Part shown: positions 32,684-41,580 of the stretch, in pieces
How positions within the stretch are numbered: position 1 is the first letter of the stretch
Layout of the letters: each line of letters begins with the position of its first letter
NCBI RefSeq assembly: GCF_006335115.1
Contig: NZ_VDMJ01000004.1
Location: 97,386 to 161,385, forward strand
From: Streptomyces sp. NP160
GTDB lineage: Bacteria > Actinomycetota > Actinomycetes > Actinomycetales > Quadrisphaeraceae
Direction: 5' to 3'
DNA: 64,000 nucleotides
The notes under the pieces: model-generated
Database searches by the model: none
What the model saw: the letters and a program-made list of their open reading frames with translations, nothing else
What the model was told of the DNA's origin: nothing
Made by a program: the position numbers and the translations under genes

Positions 32684-33682
32684 TCAGCGGCGGCTCAGCG
32701 ACCCGTCACCCGTTCGGCGCAGCCGGCCGCCGCGCAGCCCGGGCTGGCCGCGCTCGTCGTCGTCCTCAGCGGTCGGCGGGCGGGCAGCGGTGGCCCAGGG
32801 ACCGCGGCGCGCGAGCACGACCACCCCCACCAGCAGCGCCGCCAGGCCCGCGGCCTGGCCGGCCCGCCAGCCGGCGCCGCTGGCGAGGTGCTCGCCGAGC
32901 GCAGGCCCGGCCAGCGTGATCGCGACCACCGGCTCGAGGGCCGCGATGGCGGGGAGGGCCTGCGTCACCGCGCCGGCCTGGAAGGCGCGCTGCGCGGTCA
33001 CCAGGGAGGACGGCGCGAGCACGGCGAGGGCGACCAGCGGCCAGGACAGCCACTCGCCCCTCGCGACCTGCGCGCCGACCGCCTTGATCAGCAGGGCGTC
33101 CACCCCGAAGCCGCACGCTGCGGCCACCGCCAGCAGCAGGCACCGCCGGCCGGCGCGCAGGCGGTGCCCCAGCAGCCCGCCCACCAGCTGGGCCGTGAGC
33201 GCGACTGCGGCGGAGCCGAGGAGCCAGCTGAGGCGGAGGGCCTCGACGTCCGTGCCGTCGCTGCCGCCGCTGCTCCCGGCGACGGCGGGGCTCGCCGCGG
33301 GGCGGGCGGTCACCCCGAAGAGCACCAGGCCGCCGACGACGAGCGCCGCCGCACCCCACAGCGCGGCGTCCAGGCCGGCGCGCCCGTGGCGGCGCCGCGC
33401 CAGGGCCCCGGCGAGGAGCAGCGAGAACACCAGCTGGGTGGCCAGCAGGGGCTGCACCACCACCACGCGGCCCAGGTGGAGCGCCACCGCGAACAGCCCC
33501 AGGCCCGCGGCGCCCAGCAGCTGCCCGGCGAGCCACCGGCGACGGCGCAGGAGCCGCCCGAGCAGCCTGACACCGGCGCCGAAGCCGCGCTGGGCGGGTG
33601 CGGTGGAGGCGGCGTCGTGCTGGAGCACCGCGGCGCCCGCCAGCGCGGCGGCCGCCGCCAGCCCGAAGAGCACCGCGATCAC
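32684..33682 (-). CDS. DMT superfamily (EamA-like) integral membrane transporter
   Basis: 332 residues with about nine to ten hydrophobic helices (for example VIAVLFGLAAAAALAGAAV at the start and AAGLAALLVGVVVLA near 295), split by a Ser/Gly-rich loop near 125. The glutamate-containing helix AIAALEPVVAITLAG is typical of the second EamA repeat. It likely exports a metabolite; the substrate is unknown. The C-terminal ~35 residues are charged and cytoplasmic. GTG 33682 has GATGCT six bases upstream. Confidence 0.8.
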   Translation of the reverse strand: MIAVLFGLAAAAALAGAAVLQHDAASTAPAQRGFGAGVRLLGRLLRRRRWLAGQLLGAAGLGLFAVALHLGRVVVVQPLLATQLVFSLLLAGALARRRHGRAGLDAALWGAAALVVGGLVLFGVTARPAASPAVAGSSGGSDGTDVEALRLSWLLGSAAVALTAQLVGGLLGHRLRAGRRCLLLAVAAACGFGVDALLIKAVGAQVARGEWLSWPLVALAVLAPSSLVTAQRAFQAGAVTQALPAIAALEPVVAITLAGPALGEHLASGAGWRAGQAAGLAALLVGVVVLARRGPWATAARPPTAEDDDERGQPGLRGGRLRRTGDGSLSRR

Positions 33683-33688
33683 CCGCCC

Positions 33689-33694
33689 AGCATC
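33689..33694 (-). promoter_or_regulatory. -10 element GATGCT, leaderless type
   Basis: Six bases (GGGCGG) before GTG 33682. Confidence 0.4.
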
Positions 33695-33857
33695 CCCGGG
33701 CGCGGGGGGGTGGTGCGTCCGGTGACGCGTCCGGGACGCCCGCCGCGGGGCAGCTGTTCGCCTGACCTTCACCTGGAGTGCGCCCGCACAGGGGGAGCGG
33801 ACCGCACCGGGGCGGGCAGGGTCGGGGGGACCGCTCGGCCCGACGTGAGGACCCTCG

Positions 33858-35057
33858 ATGACCGCAGCGCCCCCGGGTCTGCTCCCCGCCGTGCCCGCCG
33901 CGCCGGTGGTGCTCCCTGCGCCCTCGGCGCGCGCCCCGCGGGTGCTGGTGCTCACCGGCAGCGTGGGGGCGGGGCACGACGGCGCCGCCGCGGAGCTGGC
34001 CGCGCGCCTGCGCGCCGCGGGCGCGGTGGCCGAGGTGCGCGACCTGCTCGACGGGCTGCCGCGCGCCGCCCAGCTCTTCCTGCGCGACGGCTACGCCGTG
34101 GCCGTGGCGCGGCTGCCGCACCTGTTCGAGGCGGTGTTCCGAGGCGTCCAGCACCGCGGGGTGGTCTGGCGCGTCGAGCAGGAGATCTGCGCGCTGGGCG
34201 CGGGCGCGGTGCAGGGGTGGCTGGAGGAGGTGCGGCCCGACGTGGTCGTCTCCACCTACCCGCTGTCCAGCCAGCTGCTCGGGCAGGAGGCCGAGGCCGG
34301 CCGCCTGGCCGTGCCGTTCGTCACCTACTGCACCGACCCGGCCGTGCACGCGTCCTGGCTGCACCCGCGCGCCGCGGCGCACCTCACCGTCACCGAGGCG
34401 ACCGCGGAGCAGGGCCGGGCCGCCTACCCGCAGCTCGAGCGCGCCGGGGTGCCGTTCGAGGTGGCGGGCCCGCTGGTGCCGGCGCGCTTCGCGGAGCGCC
34501 CCGCGCTGCCGGAGCTGGTGGCGCTGCGGGGGGAGCTGGGCCTGGACCGGGGGCAGCACGCCGGCCGGCCGGTGGCGCTGCTGGCCACGGGCTCGCTCGG
34601 GATGGGCGCGGTGGTGCCGTCGGCGCGCGACGTGGTCGCGGCCGGGTGGACGCCGCTGGTGCTGTGCGGACGCAACGAGGCGCTGCGGCGCCGCGCCGCG
34701 GCGGTGCCCGGCGCCGTGGCGCTCGGGTGGCGCTCCGACGTGCACCGGCTGATGCAGCTGGCGGACGTGCTCGTGCACAACGCCGGTGGCCTCGCTGTGA
34801 CCGAGGCGCTCGTGGCGGGGCTGCCCGCGGTGACCTACCGCAGCATCCCCGGGCACGGGCGCGCCAACGCCGCCGTGCTCGCCGGACGCGGCGGGGTCCC
34901 GTGGCCGACCACGCCGGGAGCCCTCGGCGACGCGCTGCACGCGCAGCTGGCGCGCGGGCGGCTCCAGCGGACGTGGCCCTGCGCGGCGCAGGCCGTGCTG
35001 CGTCGCGTGGCCCCGCGGGCCGGTGCGCGCGCCGGCGGCGGGTCAGCCCCGCGCTGA
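33858..35057 (+). CDS. MGDG-synthase/MurG-like glycosyltransferase
   Basis: 399 residues with two Rossmann-like halves. VLTGSVGAGHDGAAAEL near residue 31 is the N-terminal motif of the monogalactosyldiacylglycerol synthase family (GAGH plus helix). The donor-binding C-terminal half has LLATGSLGMGAV near 250 and VLVHNAGGLAVTEALVAGLP near 305, with the NAGG and E of the nucleotide-sugar site. It probably glycosylates a lipid or envelope precursor using a UDP-sugar. GAGGA lies ahead of ATG 33858. Its 3' end overlaps the convergent gene by 15 bases. Confidence 0.85.
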   Translation: MTAAPPGLLPAVPAAPVVLPAPSARAPRVLVLTGSVGAGHDGAAAELAARLRAAGAVAEVRDLLDGLPRAAQLFLRDGYAVAVARLPHLFEAVFRGVQHRGVVWRVEQEICALGAGAVQGWLEEVRPDVVVSTYPLSSQLLGQEAEAGRLAVPFVTYCTDPAVHASWLHPRAAAHLTVTEATAEQGRAAYPQLERAGVPFEVAGPLVPARFAERPALPELVALRGELGLDRGQHAGRPVALLATGSLGMGAVVPSARDVVAAGWTPLVLCGRNEALRRRAAAVPGAVALGWRSDVHRLMQLADVLVHNAGGLAVTEALVAGLPAVTYRSIPGHGRANAAVLAGRGGVPWPTTPGALGDALHAQLARGRLQRTWPCAAQAVLRRVAPRAGARAGGGSAPR

Positions 35058-35948
35058 GGACTGGGTCGAGGACTGGGCCCGCAGCTCGTCGAGGTGGGCG
35101 TACCGGCGGGCCTGCGGCCAGCCGCCGCGGCGTCCGGTGACGCCCGAGTCGGCCACGCCGGCGCCCAGCTGCACGGTGCCCTCGTCCCACGGGGCGCTGA
35201 GCAGCACGACGTCGTAGAGGGCGCCCTCGGTGCGGGTGTGGTCCGCCAGGGACGTGTCGATGACCGCGGCGAGCTGCTCGCGGCCCTGCTCGCGGTGCCG
35301 GTCGGCGCTGGCGGCGGTGAACCTCACGCCGGTGTGCACCGCCTCGACCGCGGGCACGATGCCGGCGAGCTCGCCGTCCACGGAGAAGCCGACGTGCGTG
35401 GTGCCTCCGCGCAGCTCGCGGCCGGGCGCGGTGATGACCGCGCCGGTGCGCAGGTACTCCGGCCACGCGGTGCGGCCGGCCACCACCACGGTGTCGTGCA
35501 GGGAGCGCAGGCCGTGCGCGTCCCAGTAGGCCAGCAGCTCGCCGAGCAGCTCGCGGGAGTGCTGGCTGGCGCGGGCCTGGGGGAGGCCGTCGGCCAGCGC
35601 GAGGTCGACGACGTCGGCCAGGTGCGCCGAGGAGCACCACGCGACCCGGAGCTGCTCGTCCTCGGTGCCCAGCTCGTCCACCCACGGCGGGCGCGTGCGG
35701 TCGCCGGTGACCACGAGCAGCGCGGTGCCCGGGTCGCTGACCAGCGCGTCGCGAGCGGCGCCGCTGACGCGGCGCCCGTCCCGGCCCTCGGCGAGCAGGA
35801 CGACGGAGCCGGCGTCCCGCAGCGCCGGCACGGCGGTGCGCAGCAGGGCCGTCACCAGCACCGCGTCCAGGTGTCGCAGCACGGACGCCGTCGACGTCGT
35901 GAGCGGCGTCGCTCCGGACGGCGCGGGGCGCAGGGTGATCAGCGGCAT
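35043..35948 (-). CDS. Hypothetical protein beside the nuclease-helicase gene
   Basis: 301 residues, not recognised. The sequence is soluble, alternating alpha and beta: a Val/Leu-rich N-terminal half (SVVLLAEGRDGRRV, ALLVVTGDRT), then an acidic middle and a C-terminal part with THVGFSVDGELAGIV and VVLLSAPWDEGTV. ATG 35948 has no Shine-Dalgarno or -10, so the start is unsure; it follows the nuclease-helicase gene on the same strand by 88 bases and may be cotranscribed with it. The end is Gln/Ser/Thr-rich. Confidence 0.65.
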   Translation of the reverse strand: MPLITLRPAPSGATPLTTSTASVLRHLDAVLVTALLRTAVPALRDAGSVVLLAEGRDGRRVSGAARDALVSDPGTALLVVTGDRTRPPWVDELGTEDEQLRVAWCSSAHLADVVDLALADGLPQARASQHSRELLGELLAYWDAHGLRSLHDTVVVAGRTAWPEYLRTGAVITAPGRELRGGTTHVGFSVDGELAGIVPAVEAVHTGVRFTAASADRHREQGREQLAAVIDTSLADHTRTEGALYDVVLLSAPWDEGTVQLGAGVADSGVTGRRGGWPQARRYAHLDELRAQSSTQSSARG

Positions 35949-36036
35949 GGTGGAGGTGTCGGCCCCGAGCGCTCGGTCGCTTGACCCGGCCCGCGGGGCG
36001 GTGCCCCGTCCGGCCGTCGGCGACCACCCGTCCGGA

Positions 36037-39000
36037 TCAGGGCGTGGTGCGGCGCAGCACACCGACGAAGGCGCCGAGCGCCACGAGGCCCTCCGCCGTC
36101 GTCGGCGTGATGGCGCGCAGCGCGGGGGAGTGCACCAGGTGCGCCGCCCACATCGCCCGCGACAGCGCCACGTTGAGGCGGTTGCGCGACAGGAGGAACT
36201 CCAGACCGCGGGGCAGGTCGTCACCGGAGGACGTCGCCATCGACACGACGACCACCGGTGCCTCGCGCCCCTGGAACTTGTCCACCGTGCCCACCTGCAC
36301 GTCGCCCCAGCCCGCCGCCGCGAGCCGCTGGCGCAGCAGCGACACCTGGCGGTTGAAGGGGGCGACGACGAGGACGTCGCCGGTGCCCACCGGGCGGGCT
36401 GCGCCGTCCTCGTCCGTCCAGGTGCGGCCCAGCGCGTCGCCGACCAGCTCCACCACCCGCGCCGCCTCCTCGACCGACGCCGTGGTGTTGTCGCGGTGGT
36501 CGACCGGCTGCAGGTGCACGCCGGGCTCCACGCCCTCCAGGTGCCGCTCGGCGGTGCGCGGGTGCGCGGCGAGGACGCCCTCGTACTGCAGCTGCGAGAC
36601 GGGCTCGCAGACGCGCTCGTGCATGCGCCACGTGGTGTCCAGCAGGTAGCCGGCCTCGGGCGGCACGAGCGAGGCCCCGCCGAGCAGGTGGCGCAGCGCG
36701 GAGACGTCCACGGGCTCGGGGTGGGTGCCCTGGCAGACCTGCGGCAGCTGCTGCGGGTCTCCCAGCAGCAGCACCCGCTCGGCCGCCGAGCCCGCGACGA
36801 GGGCGTCGACGAGCGCGAACTGACCGGCCTCGTCGACGACGAGCAGGTCGAGGTGCTGACCGCGCACCTTCTCCTGGGCGAAGGTCCACGACGTGCCGCC
36901 GAGCACGCACCCGCGCTCGGCCGCGGCGAGCCACGCGTCGGGCCTGGGCGGGCGCTCCCACGGGGTGGTCTCGCGCTCGTCGCCCTCCTGCTTCGGCTTG
37001 GCCACCGCGAACCCCGGGCCGCCCGCTGCGGCGTCGCGCACCGCGACGACGCGCTCGAGGAGGTTCTCCACCACCTGGTGGCTCTGCGCCACCACGCCGA
37101 TCCGCCACCCGCGCTGCGCGAGCGCGGCGATCACGCGGGAGCCGACGTAGGTCTTGCCCGTGCCCGGGGGCCCCTGGACGGCGACGACGTCGCGCCCCGC
37201 GCCCAGCAGCGCCGACGTCACCGCGGCCACGGTGTCGACACCGCCACCGGGCTGGCCGGCGACGGCGGGGGCGTGGTGCAGGCCGGGGGAGCGGCGCAGC
37301 AGCAGGCGCCACCACGCCTCGTCGGGCTCGCGCCCCGCCTCCAGCTCGGCCAGGGCCGCCCGGCCGAGGTCCAGGACCACCGCCTCCTTGCCCTTGGTCG
37401 CCGGCGGCGCGCTCGGGAGCAGCGCGACGGGCAGCTCCGGCCAGCCCCCACCACCCCCCTGGGCCGTGCTCTCGACGAAGGTGACCACGCCGGAGTCCCA
37501 CTCCAGCGAGCCGCAGCGGGCGTGGGTGCCGCGGGCGCTGTCGGCGGACAGCTGCATCCCCTCCGGCGCCGGCGCCTCGTAGACGACGTGGGGGGAGCGG
37601 CCCAGCCGGCCGGCGTCCGCGGCGCTGGCCGAGGTGGACGCGGTGACGGTCCGCTTGAGCGTCCGGGCGCGGGGCGGCTTCTCCCAGTCGCCGCCGTCCA
37701 CCCGGTCGAGGACGACGACGCCGTCGTCGTGGGCGAGCTCGTCCAGGGGCGTGCGGAGCCTGTCGAAGTGCTCCCACCAGAACGGCTTGTGCTCGCGCGG
37801 GTAGTAGCCCAGCGAGGCCGCGAGCAGCGCCCGGGCGTGCTGCAGCTCGGTCCGCTCTCCCGCGTGCGGGGGGACGCCGGCGAGCAGGCGGCCGACGAGG
37901 TCGGTGACCGCGGCGTCCGGGGGCGCCCCGGCGTCGGAGCCGTCCACGGCGACGTCGGCCACGCCGACCGCGCCGGCCACCGCCAGTGCGTCCGCGCCGT
38001 CCCGGGCCGCGGCGAGCGCGGCAGCGGCCGCGGCCTCGGCGGCGGCCGTCGTCGTCCTGCCGACGAGCGAGAGGAGCCAGCCGTGCAGCCGGCGGGTGCT
38101 CTCGCAGTCGTAGGCGTTGTAGTCGCGGATGGCCTCGAGCACCACGGCGGCGTCGGCGTGGAAGCCCCGGGCGGTCAGGGCGGCGTAGTGCTCGTACTGG
38201 ACGATCGAGTCGCCCGCGGTGGTGACCTCGCCGCCGCGCAGGTCGGCGCCCATGTACAGCGGCTCGAGCTTCTTGATGGAGTACGACGGCGCGGACACCC
38301 GCACCGAGGCGCGGACCACGGCGTAGAGGTCCACGAGGCGTCCCTCGCGCAGCAGGGCGTCCACCTCGGCCTCGCGGGTCTGGTGGCGCACCGCGAGCGC
38401 CAGCAGCGCGGTCCGCTCGTAGGCGGCGTAGTGGTAGACGTGCATGCCCGGGTGCGCGGCCGCCGCGGCCGTCATCGTGTCGACCACGGCCTCGAACGCC
38501 GCCTTCTCCTGCGCCCGGTCGTGCGCCCAGTGGGCGGTGAAGGCGCCGTCGGCGCCGGTGAGGCCGTGCAGGTACTCCAGCCCCTCGCCGCCGTCGGCGA
38601 AGGGGTCCCCCTCGATGTCGTAGTACAGGTCGCCCGCGTCGGGCTCGGGCAGCAGGCGCAGGGGCGCGTCGTCGTGGAGGTCGTGCAGCGGCGGCGAGCC
38701 CGGCGGCTGCGCGTCACCGCGGGCCTGGAGCGCGGCCTGCGCCCGCAGCCGCTCGAAGGTGGGCCGGCTCATGCTGGGCGGGCGCACCTCGTCACCCGCG
38801 GCGGCGAGGGCCTCCACCGTCGCGGCGCCGCGCTCGCGCAGGCGGTGCACCTGGTCCCGGCGGATGCCCGCCACGAGGCTGAGGTCGCGGGCGTCCGCCC
38901 TGCCGGTCTCGCACACCGGCGCCCACGGGCACGTGCCGCACGCCGGGCGGGCGTCCGCCCACAGGGGCTCCGGGAGCGGAGCGGGCCCGGCGCCGGTGGT

Positions 39001-39717
39001 GGCCAGCTGCGCGAGCACGCGCTCGCGGTACTCCGCCACGAGCGGCAGCAGGTCGGCGGCGCGCTCGGAGACCACCCGGCCGCCGGGCGACCCGGCCCCG
39101 CCGCCGAGCCAGAGGTGCACGCGCTGCGGCGCGGGGTGGCCCAGCGCCACGAGGGCGTCCGCGTACGCGGCGGCCTGCAGCAGCGCGGTGGGGCGGGCGG
39201 TGCGGGCCAGCTTGGCGTCGACGGGCTCGTAGCGGCGCCGCCCGGTGGCCTCGTCGACCACCGGCTCACCGGTGACGAGGTCGACGCTGACGAGGAAGTC
39301 GGCGAAGCCGAGGAAGCCGCCGCCCCGCGGGTCCTCGGGGGGAGCGGGGACGACGAGCGCCGCCTGGTGGACCACGTCGACCTGGGCGGCCAGCGCCGCG
39401 GCGGTCAGGGCGGCGGCGCTGCTGGCGACCGGGTCGGCCGGGACCGCCGGGTCGTCGTCCTCGTCATCACGGGGGGCGGTGATCTCCACCACCCGGCCAC
39501 CGCGCGGCGCCACCAGCGCCTTCAGCGCGGCGAGCGCCTGGCGCTCGTGCTCCAGGCCGTGCTGGGCCACCAGCTCCAGGCTCCCGTCGAGCGGGACCGG
39601 CGGGCGCTGCACGAGGCCGCTGTGGGCGGCGTGCTCCAGCCGCAGGCGGTGGTCGCACTCGAGCACCGCCATGAGGTCGCGCGGCGAGTGCCACCACCCG
39701 TCAGCCGTCCGCCTCAC
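36037..39717 (-). CDS. TM0106-type RecB-like nuclease fused to RNase H-like domain and superfamily 1 helicase
   Basis: About 1,226 residues. The N-terminal ~280 form a RecB/Cas4-like nuclease: catalytic Asp and Lys in EPVDAKLAR, and four Cys (Cys21 and CGTCPWAPVC near 259-268) that fit a 4Fe-4S cluster. Residues ~365-560 look like the DEDD-type RNase_H_2 exonuclease (YYDIEGDPF, later DYNAYDCEST). The C-terminal half is a superfamily 1 helicase: Walker A GPPGTGKT ~850, Walker B VVDEAGQF ~959, and the motif VDKFQGREA followed by SRNRLNVALSRA. It should unwind and cut DNA or RNA in repair or defence. Start is GTG 39717 or 39726. Confidence 0.9.
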   Translation of the reverse strand: MRRTADGWWHSPRDLMAVLECDHRLRLEHAAHSGLVQRPPVPLDGSLELVAQHGLEHERQALAALKALVAPRGGRVVEITAPRDDEDDDPAVPADPVASSAAALTAAALAAQVDVVHQAALVVPAPPEDPRGGGFLGFADFLVSVDLVTGEPVVDEATGRRRYEPVDAKLARTARPTALLQAAAYADALVALGHPAPQRVHLWLGGGAGSPGGRVVSERAADLLPLVAEYRERVLAQLATTGAGPAPLPEPLWADARPACGTCPWAPVCETGRADARDLSLVAGIRRDQVHRLRERGAATVEALAAAGDEVRPPSMSRPTFERLRAQAALQARGDAQPPGSPPLHDLHDDAPLRLLPEPDAGDLYYDIEGDPFADGGEGLEYLHGLTGADGAFTAHWAHDRAQEKAAFEAVVDTMTAAAAAHPGMHVYHYAAYERTALLALAVRHQTREAEVDALLREGRLVDLYAVVRASVRVSAPSYSIKKLEPLYMGADLRGGEVTTAGDSIVQYEHYAALTARGFHADAAVVLEAIRDYNAYDCESTRRLHGWLLSLVGRTTTAAAEAAAAAALAAARDGADALAVAGAVGVADVAVDGSDAGAPPDAAVTDLVGRLLAGVPPHAGERTELQHARALLAASLGYYPREHKPFWWEHFDRLRTPLDELAHDDGVVVLDRVDGGDWEKPPRARTLKRTVTASTSASAADAGRLGRSPHVVYEAPAPEGMQLSADSARGTHARCGSLEWDSGVVTFVESTAQGGGGGWPELPVALLPSAPPATKGKEAVVLDLGRAALAELEAGREPDEAWWRLLLRRSPGLHHAPAVAGQPGGGVDTVAAVTSALLGAGRDVVAVQGPPGTGKTYVGSRVIAALAQRGWRIGVVAQSHQVVENLLERVVAVRDAAAGGPGFAVAKPKQEGDERETTPWERPPRPDAWLAAAERGCVLGGTSWTFAQEKVRGQHLDLLVVDEAGQFALVDALVAGSAAERVLLLGDPQQLPQVCQGTHPEPVDVSALRHLLGGASLVPPEAGYLLDTTWRMHERVCEPVSQLQYEGVLAAHPRTAERHLEGVEPGVHLQPVDHRDNTTASVEEAARVVELVGDALGRTWTDEDGAARPVGTGDVLVVAPFNRQVSLLRQRLAAAGWGDVQVGTVDKFQGREAPVVVVSMATSSGDDLPRGLEFLLSRNRLNVALSRAMWAAHLVHSPALRAITPTTAEGLVALGAFVGVLRRTTP

Positions 39718-39932
39718 CCCGTGCACCCCACCCGGAGCAGTCTGCGCGACGGCACCGACAGCTCGTGGTGGGACCCCGCGACCCGTGCAGCGGCGAGCGG
39801 CTGCACCTGCCCCCGGTGGTGTCCGCCGAGCGGGTGACGCGGGTGTCCCCTCGATGAGGACGCGGCCTCCCGGCCCCGAAGTCACGAGGGACGCCGGAGC
39901 AGCGGGCGTCGGACGGCGTCAGGAGGTCCTCG

Positions 39933-40721
39933 GTGGCACGGACAGCGGTGCGGCAGGTCGCCGGTGCGGCAGGGCTGCTGCAGCGGTCTGAGGAGGTGCT
40001 CGGCGAGCGCGGCGCGTGGGCGTCGCACGTCGGGCTCGTCTGGCCCGCGCTGGCCGACCCGTTCGCCCGCACCGAGCTGCCGGAGGCCGGCGAGGACGAC
40101 CGCTACGAGGCGCACGTGGAGCACTGGGCACCGCTGGTGGCGCTGACCTTCGGCGCGCTGGGCTGGGGGCGCCCCGACGTGGGCGTGACCCGGTGGATGG
40201 GTGAGGGCATGCCGGAGGACGGCGGGCCCGCGTCGCTGCTGGCGCGCTGGTACGGCCCCCGCGCCGCCGGGCTGGTGGCGTGGAGCCGGGCCTCGGTGGT
40301 GGTCTCGGAGCTGTCCGCCGCGCTGTCCGACGAGCTCCGCCTGCCGCTGCCCGTGGCCGGCACACCGCTGTCGCCGAGCCGCGAGGTCTTCCCCGTGATG
40401 ACCGAGGGCGGGCCGGACCCGCTGGAGCTCACCCGGGTGGTGCGCCAGCTGGTGGGCCGCAGCGACGACCGCGGGCGGCTGGTCCTGTCGGAGGACGACG
40501 GCAGCGCCGTGCTCGTGCTGGACCGCTACGCCGGCTGGCTGCGCGCGCTGCACACCCGTGCCGCCGAGCTGCCGGGCCTGTCCGACGGGCGGGCGTGGAG
40601 CGTGGACGTGGTGGTCAGGTCGGTCGGCTCGCTCGGCGTCTACCGGCGCTCGGCGCTCACCGGGCGCTGGCACTCCACCTGCGAGACGACCCACCTGCTG
40701 GGCTGGCCCGCCCTGCGCTGA
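39933..40721 (+). CDS. Hypothetical protein
   Basis: 262 residues, no family recognised. Trp-rich and soluble (SHVGLVWPALADP, HVEHWAPLVALTFGALGWG, WYGPRAAGLVAW), with a beta-rich C-terminal part (VLVLDRYAGWLRALHTRAAEL, VYRRSALTGRWHST). GTG 39933 has a perfect AGGAGG six bases upstream, so it is well translated. It is divergent from the nuclease-helicase gene, 215 bases away, and converges with the frnE-like gene. Confidence 0.75.
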   Translation: MARTAVRQVAGAAGLLQRSEEVLGERGAWASHVGLVWPALADPFARTELPEAGEDDRYEAHVEHWAPLVALTFGALGWGRPDVGVTRWMGEGMPEDGGPASLLARWYGPRAAGLVAWSRASVVVSELSAALSDELRLPLPVAGTPLSPSREVFPVMTEGGPDPLELTRVVRQLVGRSDDRGRLVLSEDDGSAVLVLDRYAGWLRALHTRAAELPGLSDGRAWSVDVVVRSVGSLGVYRRSALTGRWHSTCETTHLLGWPALR

Positions 40722-40725
40722 GGCG

Positions 40726-41481
40726 TCAGACGGCGCAGCCGTCGGGGCCGCAGGCCCCGCCGTCGGCGCCCTTCCCGTCTGCCGGGCCGGCGGCGCTCCC
40801 GGTCATGACGAGCTGGGGTGCGCGCTCGGCCCACGCCTGGGTCAGCGCGGAGAGCAGCACGTCGGCCGACTGCGCCCCGGACACCCCGTACTTCCTGTCG
40901 AGCACGAAGAACGGCACGCCGGTGATGCCCAGCGCGGAGGCCTCCGCCTCGTCGGCGCGGACCGCGTCGACGTAGCGGCCCTCGGCCAGGACGGCGCTGA
41001 CGTCCTCGGCGTCCAGCCCGGCCTCGACCGCGAGCCGCTGCAGCACCGCGCGGTCACCGACCGCCTCGCCCTCGGTGAAGTACGCGCGCAGCAGCCGCTC
41101 CTTGACGGCGCCCTGCAGCTGGGCGCCCCCGCGCTCCAGGGCGAGGTGGATGACCTGGTGCGCGTCGACGGTGTTGGCCTTCACGGCCCTGTCGAAGCGC
41201 ATGTCGATGCCCTCGGTGGCGGCGGTGGCCGTCATCTGCGACACCATCTCGCGCCCGCGCTCGAGGCCCGCGCCGTACTTGGTGGACAGGCGCTGGGCGT
41301 AGTCGTCCGGGCCGACCTCGGTGCCCTCGGGGTGGGAGGAGCTGTTCGGGTCCAGCTCGAACGCGCGCCAGACCACCTCCACGCCCTCGGCGTGCTCGAA
41401 GCGCGACAGCGCCTGCTCGAAGCGGCGCTTGCCCACGTAGCACCAGGGGCAGACGACGTCGGACCAGATCTCCACCTTCAC
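40726..41481 (-). CDS. DsbA family oxidoreductase, FrnE type
   Basis: 251 residues with the thioredoxin-fold opening VEIWSDVVCPWCYVGKRRF; the redox pair is Cys11 and Cys14 (CPWC). The helical insertion and GITGVPFFVLDRKYGVSGAQ (cis-Pro loop) match FrnE-like cytoplasmic dithiol isomerases. No signal peptide. A Gly-rich tail adds two more Cys (ACGPDGC), a metal- or redox-sensitive extra seldom seen. GTG 41481 was chosen because the conserved fold starts at once; no Shine-Dalgarno is seen. Confidence 0.9.
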   Translation of the reverse strand: MKVEIWSDVVCPWCYVGKRRFEQALSRFEHAEGVEVVWRAFELDPNSSSHPEGTEVGPDDYAQRLSTKYGAGLERGREMVSQMTATAATEGIDMRFDRAVKANTVDAHQVIHLALERGGAQLQGAVKERLLRAYFTEGEAVGDRAVLQRLAVEAGLDAEDVSAVLAEGRYVDAVRADEAEASALGITGVPFFVLDRKYGVSGAQSADVLLSALTQAWAERAPQLVMTGSAAGPADGKGADGGACGPDGCAV

Positions 41482-41567
41482 GCGGGCGGCAACAGCGCGG
41501 TGGCGGCACCTGTTCCGATGGCCGCCGGGGCGGCCCACCCGCCGGGCGATCAGCGGGTGGCTCGGGC

Positions 41568-41573
41568 CACGAT
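41568..41573 (+). promoter_or_regulatory. -10 element CACGAT, leaderless type
   Basis: Seven bases before GTG 41581. It supports this GTG over the in-frame ATG at 41572, which it overlaps. Confidence 0.5.
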
Positions 41574-41580
41574 GGCGCCC

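Noticed and set aside
35665..39837. 1,390-codon plus-strand frame opposite the nuclease-helicase
   Set aside because: The minus strand carries all conserved helicase and nuclease motifs; long stop-free antisense frames are expected at this GC content.
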